Assembly: GCA_034420695.1 (NCBI GenBank)
Contig: DAOULB010000056.1
Location: forward strand, 1 to 47,288
Direction: 5' to 3'
DNA: 47,288 nt
Source: Io17-Chloro-G2 sp034420695
GTDB lineage: Bacteria > Chloroflexota > Dehalococcoidia > Lucifugimonadales > UBA3495
Under the pieces are notes generated by a model. It was not told the DNA's origin and made no database searches. It worked only from the letters and a program-made list of their open reading frames with translations. Of the stretch, positions 8,053-16,724 are shown in pieces. The position numbers and the translations under genes were made by a program. The first letter of the stretch is position 1. Each line of letters begins with the position of its first letter.

Positions 8053-10254
8053 TTGCTGAGAATCTACAACACCCTTACCAAGCGTGTAGAGGAGGTCCAG
8101 CCCCTCGAACCCAACCGCGTCCGCATGTACACCTGCGGGCCCACCGTCTATCGCGACGCCCACATAGGGAACCTGCGTACCTACATGATGGCCGACTGGA
8201 TTCGCCGCGTAATAGAAGCCAGGGGCATTGAGGTTTACCAAGTAAAGAACATCACCGACGTGGGCCACATGCGCCAGGAGTTGGTGGAAGCCGGCGGGGA
8301 TAAGATGATCCTCGCTGCCTTGGCCGAAGGTAAAACCGTCCAGGACATAGCCAACTACTATGCCGAAGCGTTCCATCGTGACGAAGCCCGGGTCAACATC
8401 CAGCCTGCCCAAGTATTCCCCGAAGCCACTCGCCACATCCCGGAGATGCTGGAGATAGTGTCCAGGCTGATGGACAAGGAATACGCTTACGAGCAGGGCG
8501 GGAACATTTACTTCGACGTAGCCAGGTTCGGCGACTACGGTAAGCTGTCCCGGAACACCGGGGCGGACCTCTTGGAGGGCGTCAGGGCCGAGGCCGACCC
8601 GCTGAAGCGGGATCCTCGGGACTTCACCCTCTGGAAGGCGGCAGAGCCGGGCCGGGACCTGAAGTGGAGCAGCCCCTGGGGAGACGGTTTCCCGGGATGG
8701 CACATCGAATGCTCCGCCATGGCGGCCAAGTACCTGGGCCAGCACTTCGACATCCACACCGGCGGCGTGGACAACATATTCCCCCACCACGAAGATGAAA
8801 TCGCCCAGAGCGAGGCCGCCTTCGGCGAGTGCCACGTCAACTACTGGGTCCACGCTCAACACCTGCTGGCCGACGGCGCGAAGATGGCCAAGTCCTCGGG
8901 CAACGTATTCCTCATCGAAGAGCTGGTGTCCCGGGGATTCGATCCTCTCTCCTTCCGTTACCTGTGCATGACTATCCGCTACCGTCACCGCATGAATTTC
9001 ACTTTCACCTCTCTGCGGGCGGCGGAAAAGGCCCTGACCAACCTTCGCAACCGGGTATGGGCTTGGAGCGGCGCGGAATCCCCGTCGCCGGAGCCAGCAG
9101 AGGCCGGAGAGTGGCGGCAGCGGGTCTGGGAGGCATTTGAGAACGACTTGGACCTGCCGGCGGCCTTGGCCCTTACTTGGGATATGGTGCGCTCCGAACT
9201 GCCCGGCGGCGCCAAGCGCCAGTTGCTCCTGGAATTCGACCAGATATTCGGCCTGGACCTCGACCGCGTCCCTTCCAGCTACGAAGTGCCCGTGGGCATC
9301 ACTTCCACGGTCAGCGAAAGGGATTCCCTGCGGAGAAGGGCCGACTTCGAAGGGGCCGACGCATTAAGGGAGCAGGTTTCCTCCATGGGCTACATGGTGG
9401 AAGACCTAGCCCAAGCGGCCCGCATCCGCCCCAAGACAGCCTTGGAGCAGCGCAGTGAACTGTGGAGCTCCGTATCCTCTTCCAGGGAAATAGGGTCCCT
9501 GTTGGACCAAGCCCCCAGTTGCGACTTTACCTTCATTCTCAACGCTTATAGCTACCCGGAGGACGTGCAGCGCTGCGTGAGCAGCATGTTGCAGTGCTCC
9601 CAAGGGCACTCCAGCGAAATTATCGTTATTGACAACGGTTCCACCGACGGGACCGGGGAGTGGTTGGAAGACTTCCAGGCCGGCGAGCCCAGCGTGCGGG
9701 TCATACATTGTGACCACAACGTAGGGGACGCCGCAGGCAAGAACATGGGTCTCAAGCAGAGCCGGGGCAGGAACATCATCATCCTCGACGGTTCCGCCGA
9801 AATCGTGGGCAATATCCTGGACCCCATTGCCCAACGACTGTCCGACCAGTCGGTGGGCATATTCGGACCTTACGGCCTCACCACCGACGACTTGCAGCAC
9901 TTTCACGAAGAGGTGGAGCAGGGTGACGCCGACGCAATGCAGGCCTATTGCATGGCCTTCCGCCGGGAATCCCTCAGCACCGTCGGGCTGATGCGCGAAT
10001 GCTTCCGGTTTTACCGTAATTTAGACATCGACTACTGCTTCCAGTTCAAGGACAAGGGCTATCGCATCGTCTCGGACAGCGCCCTGCCATTGGTCCGGCA
10101 CGAACACCGGCAATGGACCGAGCTGGACGAAAACCAGCGGGACGAACTGAGCCGCAAGAACTTCGGGCGCTTCCTCAAGAGGTGGGGCAACCGACCCGAC
10201 CTGCTCATCTCCTCCGAAGGCAAGGCCTTCAGGCACTCGGGCTTTCACCACTAA
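8053..10254 (+). CDS. cysS: Cysteinyl-tRNA synthetase fused to a C-terminal GT2 glycosyltransferase domain
   Basis: 733 residues against about 460-500 for ordinary CysRS. Residues 1-480 form a complete CysRS: HIGN (37-40), zinc ligands C28, C220, H245, E249 with E. coli spacing, KMAKS (278-282), then the helical anticodon region. This attaches cysteine to tRNA-Cys. Residues 490-733 are a GT2-type fold: FTFILNAYSYPEDVQRCV, VIDNGSTDGTGEWL (D527-L538) and HNVGDAAGKNMGLKQSRG. The usual metal-binding DxD is replaced by D579-G580-S581, so transferase activity is uncertain. The frame runs through with no stop or shift. TTG at 8053 (AGGGGG seven bases upstream) gives the family start MLRIYNTLT; an upstream TTG at 7954 adds unrelated residues. 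MshC-type ligases lack such an extension. No second CysRS is seen in the window. Confidence 0.9.
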   Translation: MLRIYNTLTKRVEEVQPLEPNRVRMYTCGPTVYRDAHIGNLRTYMMADWIRRVIEARGIEVYQVKNITDVGHMRQELVEAGGDKMILAALAEGKTVQDIANYYAEAFHRDEARVNIQPAQVFPEATRHIPEMLEIVSRLMDKEYAYEQGGNIYFDVARFGDYGKLSRNTGADLLEGVRAEADPLKRDPRDFTLWKAAEPGRDLKWSSPWGDGFPGWHIECSAMAAKYLGQHFDIHTGGVDNIFPHHEDEIAQSEAAFGECHVNYWVHAQHLLADGAKMAKSSGNVFLIEELVSRGFDPLSFRYLCMTIRYRHRMNFTFTSLRAAEKALTNLRNRVWAWSGAESPSPEPAEAGEWRQRVWEAFENDLDLPAALALTWDMVRSELPGGAKRQLLLEFDQIFGLDLDRVPSSYEVPVGITSTVSERDSLRRRADFEGADALREQVSSMGYMVEDLAQAARIRPKTALEQRSELWSSVSSSREIGSLLDQAPSCDFTFILNAYSYPEDVQRCVSSMLQCSQGHSSEIIVIDNGSTDGTGEWLEDFQAGEPSVRVIHCDHNVGDAAGKNMGLKQSRGRNIIILDGSAEIVGNILDPIAQRLSDQSVGIFGPYGLTTDDLQHFHEEVEQGDADAMQAYCMAFRRESLSTVGLMRECFRFYRNLDIDYCFQFKDKGYRIVSDSALPLVRHEHRQWTELDENQRDELSRKNFGRFLKRWGNRPDLLISSEGKAFRHSGFHH

Positions 10255-10575
10255 TACCGCGGGTGTTAACCCTCGCGGGACATCGTTGAACATTTCCAGA
10301 CCTGTCTCTCGGACGGACCATCAACCTGCCGGGCAATTCCTGAGAATTGCCCAAGGTCGGGTATCGAAACAAGCGCCCCCGAGCATGGCTGTTAATCGTG
10401 ACACCCATCCATTGGAGGCCATCGGAATGCGCGCCGCCGCCGGGCGTAAAATCGGGGCAATCCACTGGCCTCAGGCTCGAAATTTTGCCTTGACGCACCC
10501 TTGGGGGGATGCTAGAGTCCCGCAATACCACAGGCTCGAATCCCGCCTCAATTCCGGTTCCGGAGTCTCCTATTA
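10255..10575. other. Intergenic region upstream of meaB
   Basis: About 320 bases with no supported gene. An imperfect GC-rich inverted repeat (CCGCG...CGCGG, 10257-10278) sits just after the synthetase stop but has no T-run. A sigma70-like promoter lies at the far end. The rest is unremarkable. Confidence 0.5.
10490..10518 (+). promoter_or_regulatory. Putative sigma70-type promoter for meaB
   Basis: TTGACG (10490-10495), a 17-base spacer and TAGAGT (10513-10518), about 58 bases upstream of the meaB ATG. Both hexamers are close to consensus. Confidence 0.5.
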
Positions 10576-11562
10576 ATGGAGGATGTTGCCCGCAGGTTGC
10601 TGGCAGGTGACCAACGCGCTCTCTCCCAAATGATCTCATCGGTGGAGCGGGACGGTTCCCAGGCAGCCGGGGTCATGAGAGAAATAGATCCCTTCACGGG
10701 CAACTGCTATACCGTCGGAATAACCGGCCCTCCCGGCGCCGGCAAAAGCACAGTAGTCGATCGGCTCACCGAGCATCTCCGGGAACAAGGCCTGTCGGTT
10801 GGCATCATTGCGGTGGACCCGTCCAGCCCCTTCAGCGGCGGAGCTCTGCTGGGCGACCGAATCAGGATGCAACGCCACTACTTGGACGGCGGCGTCTTCA
10901 TCAGGAGCGTGGCAACCAGGGGGCAGTTGGGCGGGGTGCCCCGGCTGGTCAAGACGGTGGTCAGGCTTCTCGATGCCGCGGGAAAGGACGTCGTGCTGGT
11001 GGAAACCGTAGGAGTCGGTCAGAGCGAGTTGGGAGTGATGGAGGTGGCCGATACAGTACTGGTCACTCTTATGCCGGAGTCCGGAGACGCGGTGCAAACC
11101 CTCAAGGCGGGAATCATGGAGATAGCCGACATCTACTTGGTGAACAAGGCAGACCGGGACGGGGCGAACCAGATGGCAACCTCCATTCGGGCCATGTTGT
11201 CAACCGGCCTCTCCCAACCCGATTGGCTGCCCCCCGTCATGATGACCTCCGCGCACACCGGACAGGGTATAGCTGAACTATGGGAACAGGTGCGGCAACA
11301 CCGGCGCCACTTGGAGGAGAGCTCTAAGCTTCAGGCCCGGCGCCAGCGTCGCAGAGAGCAGGAATTCATCGAAGCAGTGGAGGAAGAGATGGGCCGCCGC
11401 CTCAGGGAAAGTGTCAAACACGACCCCGACGTGGTGGACAGGGTCAGGCAAGTAGCCGGCAAGGCCCTTGAGCCCTATTCCGCCGCATTGCAACTCCTAG
11501 AGTCCCAGTGGGCCCCTGGCAGGCTGCCGGCTGTTGACTCAAACCAAGGAAGCAGTCCGTAG
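10576..11562 (+). CDS. meaB: MeaB/ArgK-family GTPase, methylmalonyl-CoA mutase chaperone
   Basis: A 328-residue P-loop GTPase of the MeaB/ArgK family, normal length. The Walker A motif GPPGAGKST spans 51-59; VDPSSPFSGGALLGDRIRM, RSVATRGQLGG and VLVETVGVGQSE are family-specific switch and Walker B segments, and NKAD gives guanine specificity. These proteins protect and reload the B12-dependent methylmalonyl-CoA or isobutyryl-CoA mutase. No mutase subunit lies in the window, so the partner must be elsewhere. The 3' end of the gene lies beside the DUF429 gene in another frame, and the two may be cotranscribed. Confidence 0.93.
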   Translation: MEDVARRLLAGDQRALSQMISSVERDGSQAAGVMREIDPFTGNCYTVGITGPPGAGKSTVVDRLTEHLREQGLSVGIIAVDPSSPFSGGALLGDRIRMQRHYLDGGVFIRSVATRGQLGGVPRLVKTVVRLLDAAGKDVVLVETVGVGQSELGVMEVADTVLVTLMPESGDAVQTLKAGIMEIADIYLVNKADRDGANQMATSIRAMLSTGLSQPDWLPPVMMTSAHTGQGIAELWEQVRQHRRHLEESSKLQARRQRRREQEFIEAVEEEMGRRLRESVKHDPDVVDRVRQVAGKALEPYSAALQLLESQWAPGRLPAVDSNQGSSP

Positions 11563-11689
11563 GACTCCCGCTAACCGGCTTTCCCGTCTCCCCGTCCAAG
11601 TAACGAGGCCCGATGAGGCGCTTTCAGCCTGGCAGGTTTTGGGTACAAGCCCATGGAAAATACACCTGTGTTGGGATGAGACTGTACAG

Positions 11690-12328
11690 ATGGTGATATT
11701 AGGTATAGACCTTCGAGCTTCGGCTAAGCGGTCCAGTACAGTAGTCGCTCTGGACAGCGGACCAAATGTGGTCTTTTTTGAGCGCTTCAACTCCGATGCT
11801 CAGTTTCTGGAAATAACGGAGTCCTGCGCGCCCGAGATCATAGCCATAGGGGCGCCAATGGGACTGCCCAACGGCCTCTGCTGCCTGGAAACGGACTGCA
11901 AATGCTGCTCTTCGCCGCCTCAGAAGAAGGGGAGGCAGTCTGAAATCGAGCTGGCCAAGCTGGGGATTAGTTGCTTCTTCACCAACAAGGGCTCGATTAT
12001 TCGCAACCTCATCTACCGCAGCATCAAGCTGAAAGGCCGGTTGAACGAAATGGGGTACTCTCCAATTGAAGTGTATCCCCACGCCACCAAGGTTGTGCTC
12101 TTCGAGGACAAGGCTCCCCCCAAGAGCAGCCCGTCCTCAATCACGTTCCTGAAGGAGAAGTTGCCTCCCCTGATCGGGGGGCTCGACTGCTACTTGGACG
12201 CCTTGGACCGCAACACCTGCGACGCCGTGCTCAACGCATATACCGGGGTGCTGCACCACCGGAAGTCCACCGACGCGCTGGGTTCAATGGAAGAGGGCCT
12301 CCTGGTGCTGCCCCAGTTGCCGCGCTAG
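11690..12328 (+). CDS. DUF429 family protein (RNase H-like fold)
   Basis: A 212-residue DUF429 protein. Family features visible: an N-terminal strand with an acidic residue (VILGIDLRAS, D7), a central A-P-x-G-L-P loop, the Arg/Glu stretch preceding GISCFFTNKG, and IEVYPHATKVVLF. The fold is ribonuclease H-like and a nuclease role has been proposed, but function is unknown. In most members the central loop reads AIDAPLGLP; here it reads AIGAPMGLP, with G54 replacing a usually conserved Asp, so catalysis may be lost or altered. The Cys-rich LCCLETDCKCC that follows could bind metal. The ATG at 11690 fits the family start better than an upstream start within the meaB 3' end. Confidence 0.75.
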   Translation: MVILGIDLRASAKRSSTVVALDSGPNVVFFERFNSDAQFLEITESCAPEIIAIGAPMGLPNGLCCLETDCKCCSSPPQKKGRQSEIELAKLGISCFFTNKGSIIRNLIYRSIKLKGRLNEMGYSPIEVYPHATKVVLFEDKAPPKSSPSSITFLKEKLPPLIGGLDCYLDALDRNTCDAVLNAYTGVLHHRKSTDALGSMEEGLLVLPQLPR

Positions 12329-12389
12329 GAGCCCGGGATAGCCCCCGGCCCCACCCCAGGACAGGAAGCCGGAACAACAGGCTCACAGA

Positions 12390-12424
12390 AAGCCCCTGTC
12401 TCTGTCGACAGGGGCTTCTTGCTG
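12390..12424 (+). terminator. Strong hairpin terminator between convergent genes
   Basis: A perfect 11-bp stem (AAGCCCCTGTC at 12390-12400 with GACAGGGGCTT at 12407-12417), a six-base loop, then CTTGCTGTTT. It lies between the DUF429 gene and the convergent SPFH gene and could serve both strands. Confidence 0.75.
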
Positions 12425-12485
12425 TTTACTTGGTTGCCGGGCTTGAGGCAGGCTGCCTGATCCGGCTGCGGGGCCGCGGGTCTCT

Positions 12486-13391
12486 TCAGGTACTTGTAGT
12501 GGTGGTGGTTGTAGTGGCAGCAGACCCTCCGCCATCCCCGCCTTGTTGCCGGTTGCCGTCTCCCATTCCTAGGAACGGCTGCAACATGTTGGTGAACTCC
12601 ATGGGGAATATCCACTTGGTGGACGGGCTGGCCCCCAATGATTTCAGGGTTTCGAAGTACTGGAGACTCATGGTCTTGGCGTCGAGGGTGTTGGCGACCT
12701 GGAATATCCTCTCCAAAGCAGTGCTGAAGCCTTCGGCCCGCAGCACTTGGGCTTGTTGGTCGCCCTCCGCCTTTAGGATCTCCGCCTGCCGCTCACCTTC
12801 GGCTTGGAGTATTTCCGACTGTTTTTCTCCCTCGGCCCGGTTGATCTGGGCTTGACGCTGGCCCTCCGACTCGGTTATTTCGGCGGTCTTTATCGCCTCG
12901 GCCGACTTTTCCCGCTCCATGGCCTGCTTCACGCCCGGCGGCGGGTCGATCTCGTTGATTTCCACTTGGGAAACCTTGACCCCCCAGCGTTCCGTGACCT
13001 CGTCCATCCGCACCTGTAGCTGGTCCCGGATCCTTTCCCGCTCGGCCAACGCATACGCTAGGGTGGTCGAGCCAATAACCGCCCTTAACGTCGCGAAAGC
13101 CAGGTTAACCACTGCCGACTCGAAGTTCTGCACCTCCAACACCGCCCTCTCCGCCATTTCATCCAGAACGCGGTAGTAGATGACGAAGTCCATGTCCACT
13201 ACGACGTTGTCCGACGTGATGTACTTCTGGGTTGGGACCCGGGCCACCCGTTCCCGCAGGTCCACCTTGGTGCCGTGATGAATTATCGGAATAAGGAGGT
13301 GCAACCCGGGTCGTTTCAGACCGGTAAAGGTCCCGAATCGCTGCACCACCATTCGCTGGTATTGCTGAACGACAACTATTCCCGTTGCCAT
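12486..13391 (-). CDS. SPFH/Band 7 (slipin/stomatin-like) protein without an N-terminal membrane anchor
   Basis: A 301-residue prohibitin-homology protein. The SPFH core runs from RMVVQRFGTFTGLKRPGLHLLIP to VSQVEINEIDPPPGVKQAM (about 13-160), followed by a long Ala/Glu/Gly helix with repeats of the type AEGERQAEILKAEG (about 180-225), a family oligomerisation segment. The tail is Gly-rich and ends in a run of threonines encoded by near-identical ACN codons. The hydrophobic N-terminal anchor of most slipins is missing; the start is well fixed by AAGGAGG upstream. It lies 21 bp behind the nfeD-like gene, the known stomatin/NfeD pairing, and probably scaffolds that protease at the membrane. Confidence 0.88.
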   Translation of the reverse strand: MATGIVVVQQYQRMVVQRFGTFTGLKRPGLHLLIPIIHHGTKVDLRERVARVPTQKYITSDNVVVDMDFVIYYRVLDEMAERAVLEVQNFESAVVNLAFATLRAVIGSTTLAYALAERERIRDQLQVRMDEVTERWGVKVSQVEINEIDPPPGVKQAMEREKSAEAIKTAEITESEGQRQAQINRAEGEKQSEILQAEGERQAEILKAEGDQQAQVLRAEGFSTALERIFQVANTLDAKTMSLQYFETLKSLGASPSTKWIFPMEFTNMLQPFLGMGDGNRQQGGDGGGSAATTTTTTTST

Positions 13392-13412
13392 GAGCGCCTC
13401 CTTGAGGGAATC

Positions 13413-14786
13413 CTAACGATTCCGCTGATTATTTCTTTCACTGCGCCGGGACACCGTAAGAATTAGGCCATTTGCCTGGGTGATATCGACTGATTCCCCG
13501 ACTTCTATCACGTTACCATCATCGCTCACCGCTGTCCATGTCTCATTCCCTACCCGGACTATGCCCGAGGGGTTTAGAGTGGAAGTGACCACCGCTTGCT
13601 GGCCAACCACGGAAGCTCGCTCCCCCTCCCGGGTCCGGCGCCTCGACTGGAACACCTGCCAGGTCAGGTAGAGAACCGAACCCCCGAAAATAGCAACGGT
13701 GCCCCCCAGCAGCCAGCGGTTCACTACGACCCTGGGCAGGGTTGGTGAAACATCGCCAAACTGGGTGAACAGCAGGAACCCGCCCAAGGCGAGGCAGATT
13801 ATCGACCCCACTCCCAAGACGCCGAACCCGGCTACTTGGGTTTCCAGCACCGCCAGGACTATCGCCAGCACTATGAACGCCGCCGCCGCCCAATTGACGG
13901 GCAGGTTGCCGAAGGCCAGAAAGGCCAGAATCAGGAATATTACCCCAATCAGCCCGGGAATAATCAGCCCTGGGTTGAACAGCTCTACCACCAAGCCCAA
14001 GCCCCCCAGGGTAAGAAGCAGGAACGAAACGTTGGGGTCGGCCAGGAACTCCAAGAAACTCTCCAGCAAGGTCTTTTCCAACCGGGTCAGCTCCATGCCC
14101 TCGGTTCTGAGGGATATGGCCTCGTCTCGTTCCGGTAGGGAGATCATGCGTCCATCGATGGCCCGCAGCAGGTCGTCCAAGTCTTCGGCAATGACGTCTA
14201 TTGCGTTGAACTCCAGGGCTTCATTGGCGCTGTAGGATGCGGCCTCCAGCACCGTCTTCTCCAAGGCCTCTTCGTTGCGCCCCCTCTCCTGGGCAATGCT
14301 TCGAATCAGCGCAGCAGCGTCGTTTTCAACCTTGCTGGCCAGGGTTTCCCCCAGCTCCTGCCCGGTGCCGGAAATTGGGGTGGCCGCGCCGATGTTGGTG
14401 CCGGGAGCCATCGCCGCAACATGGGCCGCCGCAGTGATAAAGGTGCCCGCCGACCCGGCCTGGGCGCCTCTGGGCGACACATATACCGCCACCGGCACCG
14501 GGGACTCAAGCAACAACTCGACTATGTCCCTGGTGGAGTCCACCAACCCGCCTGGGGTATCCAGTTCGACCACCAGGAGCGTCGCCCCTTGACCGGCAGC
14601 CTCATCGATGGCCCTGGAAATATAGCGGTGCTTGATGCCGTTGATTATCCCGTCAACCTCGATGACCACGCCCGTGGGCTCTTCGCCTCCCTCCTGGGCC
14701 AAGGCCATATAAGACCCCAGCCCCCCAAGGAGCACCGAAACTCCGCTAAAGACCACCAAAAAGAGCCGTAATACTCTAGGCAACAC
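13413..14786 (-). CDS. nfeD: NfeD-family membrane serine protease (ClpP-class) with C-terminal OB domain
   Basis: 457 residues, full-length (NfeD1b) type. A signal or anchor segment (about 5-30) precedes a ClpP-like domain with the Ser/Lys dyad expected from the Pyrococcus PH1510 protease: S112 in AQAGSAGTF and K152 in LASKVEND. Several membrane segments follow (about 255-385), then a small beta-barrel (VVGQQAVVTSTLNPSGIVRVGNETWTAVS) at the C-terminus. PH1510 cleaves its partner stomatin, and the downstream SPFH gene fits that pairing. It is first of a two-gene minus-strand operon and is divergent from the Uma2 gene. Confidence 0.9.
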   Translation of the reverse strand: MLPRVLRLFLVVFSGVSVLLGGLGSYMALAQEGGEEPTGVVIEVDGIINGIKHRYISRAIDEAAGQGATLLVVELDTPGGLVDSTRDIVELLLESPVPVAVYVSPRGAQAGSAGTFITAAAHVAAMAPGTNIGAATPISGTGQELGETLASKVENDAAALIRSIAQERGRNEEALEKTVLEAASYSANEALEFNAIDVIAEDLDDLLRAIDGRMISLPERDEAISLRTEGMELTRLEKTLLESFLEFLADPNVSFLLLTLGGLGLVVELFNPGLIIPGLIGVIFLILAFLAFGNLPVNWAAAAFIVLAIVLAVLETQVAGFGVLGVGSIICLALGGFLLFTQFGDVSPTLPRVVVNRWLLGGTVAIFGGSVLYLTWQVFQSRRRTREGERASVVGQQAVVTSTLNPSGIVRVGNETWTAVSDDGNVIEVGESVDITQANGLILTVSRRSERNNQRNR

Positions 14787-15051
14787 TGGGTCAACCTGCT
14801 GGAACTAGGAGAAAACCTATGCCATCTCTGGATGAGACTGCCGGCGCACCGGCCAATCACAATAAAGACCACGCCACGGCTAATATTCCTTTAGTGTTGC
14901 TAGCATGTCAATTTCGGATTAGCCCAGGTTCACGGTCCAATAACCTCAGGGCCCTCAACAATGGTGCCCGACGCTTGGCCTCAGCCCTTGTCCCAATGCA
15001 CTATAATGAACCACATGTTCCATCCCTCCCATCTGCCGAGCGAGGAACGCT

Positions 15052-15789
15052 ATGAGCACCAGGCCCGTCCCCTCTGCTGCAATGCCGCCCGACTTCATCG
15101 TGCTCCCGGACGCCCCGAGACCCGATGACGTGAACAACTCCGAGTACCTGCACATTCCAGGCAACTCCCATTACCTGGCGGAACATTTGGGCAACTCCGG
15201 CACCACCATAGTAAGCGGCGAGGCTCTCATCCGCCGCACGCCAACCGATGAATCTCGGGGCTTGCTGGCCCCGGACTTGTTCGTCGCATTCAACGCCGAC
15301 CACGGCCTTTACGTAAGACGCCGCGGATACGTGATAGCCGACCATGGCAAGCCGCCGGACTTCGTACTGGAAATTGGGTCGTCCAGCACCGGAGAGCATG
15401 ACGTAACATTTAAGCGTGACGGGTACGCCGCCTTGGGCATCCCGGAATACTGGCGGTTCGATCCTTCGGGGGGCGAGTACCATGGAGCGCCGCTGGCCAG
15501 CGACCAATTGACTGCAGGAAATGTGTACGAACCTATTCCAATAGAGCGGATAGGCGGCCATGCTTTCCAAGGCTACAGCGCCGTGCTCAATCTCCATTTG
15601 CGCTGGGAAGAAGGCCGGCTGCTCTGGTTTGACCCGGCTACTGGCCGTCACATCACCAGGCTGAGAGACGAACGCGAACTCCGCTTGTCCGCCGAAGCTC
15701 GCGCTGACCGGGCCGAAGCCCGGGCCAACAACGCCGAAAGCAGGGTCCGCGAGTTGGAAGAGGAACTCAGACGCCAACGGGGACAATAG
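15052..15789 (+). CDS. Uma2 family (DUF820) PD-(D/E)XK nuclease-like protein with coiled-coil tail, copy 1
   Basis: 245 residues: a Uma2/DUF820 restriction-endonuclease-fold domain (about 35-205) and a charged helical tail. Motifs: LAPDLFVAF (D75), PPDFVLEIGSSST (D103, E107), then K121 and the family hallmark GIPEYWRFDPSGGEY. The tail (DRAEARANNAESRVRELEEELRRQ) is a predicted coiled coil and ends like the copy at 23319. Family function is unsettled; members multiply in cyanobacteria and Chloroflexota. A lone -10-like TATAAT (15003-15008) lies 44 bases upstream. The Gln/Lys normally after the catalytic Glu reads EIG here, so activity is uncertain. Confidence 0.85.
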   Translation: MSTRPVPSAAMPPDFIVLPDAPRPDDVNNSEYLHIPGNSHYLAEHLGNSGTTIVSGEALIRRTPTDESRGLLAPDLFVAFNADHGLYVRRRGYVIADHGKPPDFVLEIGSSSTGEHDVTFKRDGYAALGIPEYWRFDPSGGEYHGAPLASDQLTAGNVYEPIPIERIGGHAFQGYSAVLNLHLRWEEGRLLWFDPATGRHITRLRDERELRLSAEARADRAEARANNAESRVRELEEELRRQRGQ

Positions 15790-15871
15790 CTCCGAGTCCC
15801 GCCTTTTCCGTTTCTACTTCCGGTCGTTGGTTTGCTCAGTCCCCGCCTGCCTGATTACGCCCGTCCCCGCC

Positions 15872-15899
15872 TTGACACCTCGCAGCTTCGGTGTATAAT
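15872..15899 (+). promoter_or_regulatory. Near-consensus sigma70 promoter of the gntR-por operon
   Basis: TTGACA (15872-15877), a 16-base spacer and TATAAT (15894-15899). Both hexamers match consensus exactly. Predicted initiation is near 15906, some 25 bases before the regulator start. Confidence 0.8.
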
Positions 15900-15916
15900 C
15901 ACCCCGTATTGAATAT

Positions 15917-15927
15917 TGGTCTGACCA
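15917..15927. promoter_or_regulatory. Palindromic FadR/GntR-type operator TGGTCTGACCA
   Basis: A perfect 11-bp palindrome about 10 bases downstream of the predicted start site and three bases before the regulator TTG. TGGTCnGACCA/TGGTnnnACCA is the established core bound by FadR-subfamily (FCD) regulators such as LldR and PdhR. Occupancy here would block elongation or translation of gntR-por, suggesting negative autoregulation. Binding is inferred. Confidence 0.75.
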
Positions 15928-15930
15928 GTT

Positions 15931-16713
15931 TTGCAGTTGCAAGTTGAGCAGGTAAAAGGGCCAAAGGAAAACGCCCGGCTGTACGAGCAGATCGTGCAGC
16001 AGTTTCACGAGCTTATCCAGCAGGGCGAGTTGCAGCACGGCGCCCGCCTCCCGTCAGAACGGGCCATGGCCGAGCAGTTCAAGGTAAGCCGTAGTTCGGT
16101 GCGGGAAGCCTTGCGCTCCCTGGAACTCCAAGGCCTGGTAGTGAGCAAGCGGGGGTCGGGCAACTTCGTCAACACCAACGACCTGGACTCAATGGTGGCC
16201 CTGCTGGCCACTTCCCTGAGCTCAGGTTTTGGCGCGCCCGACACACTGAAGGACATTTTCGAGATTCGGCGGATGCTGGAGCCCCAGATTGCCGAAATGG
16301 CCGCCCAGCGGGCCAACCCCGAGGACCTAGACCGGCTGGCCAGCATCCTGGAGGAGCAGGAAGGGCAAATTTCCCAGGGCGAGACTGGGGTCGACGCCGA
16401 TACCGCATTCCACTTCGCCTTGGCTTCGGCCACTCACAACGCCGCCTTGGTAAAGGTAATCAGCGCGGTGGCCGACATACTGCACCGCTCCAGGGACCAG
16501 AGCCTGCAGGCCCCCGGACGGCCCCACCGCTCTTTGGAATCCCACCGCCAGATACTGGAAACCCTGTCAGCCGGGGATCCCGAAGAGGCCAGGCGGGCCA
16601 TGGAACATCACCTGACCGTGGTGGAGCCCGCCGGCACTGTACCGGAACAAGAGACAACCAACGCTAAAGCCAGCCCAACCAGCGCGACCAGTCCAATCAG
16701 CATCGGAGGATAG
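15931..16713 (+). CDS. GntR family transcriptional regulator, FadR/FCD subfamily
   Basis: 260 residues. The N-terminal winged helix-turn-helix (about 10-75) shows LPSERAMAEQFKVSRSSVREALRSLELQGLVVSKRGSGNFV, the GntR signature. The C-terminal FCD all-helical domain (about 95-235) has EIRRMLEPQIAEMAAQ, DTAFHFALASATHN and a late SHRQIL histidine; the Asp and His residues usually bind a metal and a small carboxylate effector. It is the first gene of an operon with the 2-oxoacid oxidoreductase genes (11 bp to the next ATG) and is preceded by its own operator. The start is a TTG at 15931, with another TTG two codons later; no clear Shine-Dalgarno is present. The inducer is presumably an organic acid linked to the oxidoreductase substrate. 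Confidence 0.9.
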   Translation: MQLQVEQVKGPKENARLYEQIVQQFHELIQQGELQHGARLPSERAMAEQFKVSRSSVREALRSLELQGLVVSKRGSGNFVNTNDLDSMVALLATSLSSGFGAPDTLKDIFEIRRMLEPQIAEMAAQRANPEDLDRLASILEEQEGQISQGETGVDADTAFHFALASATHNAALVKVISAVADILHRSRDQSLQAPGRPHRSLESHRQILETLSAGDPEEARRAMEHHLTVVEPAGTVPEQETTNAKASPTSATSPISIGG

Positions 16714-16724
16714 GAGGAACCGCC

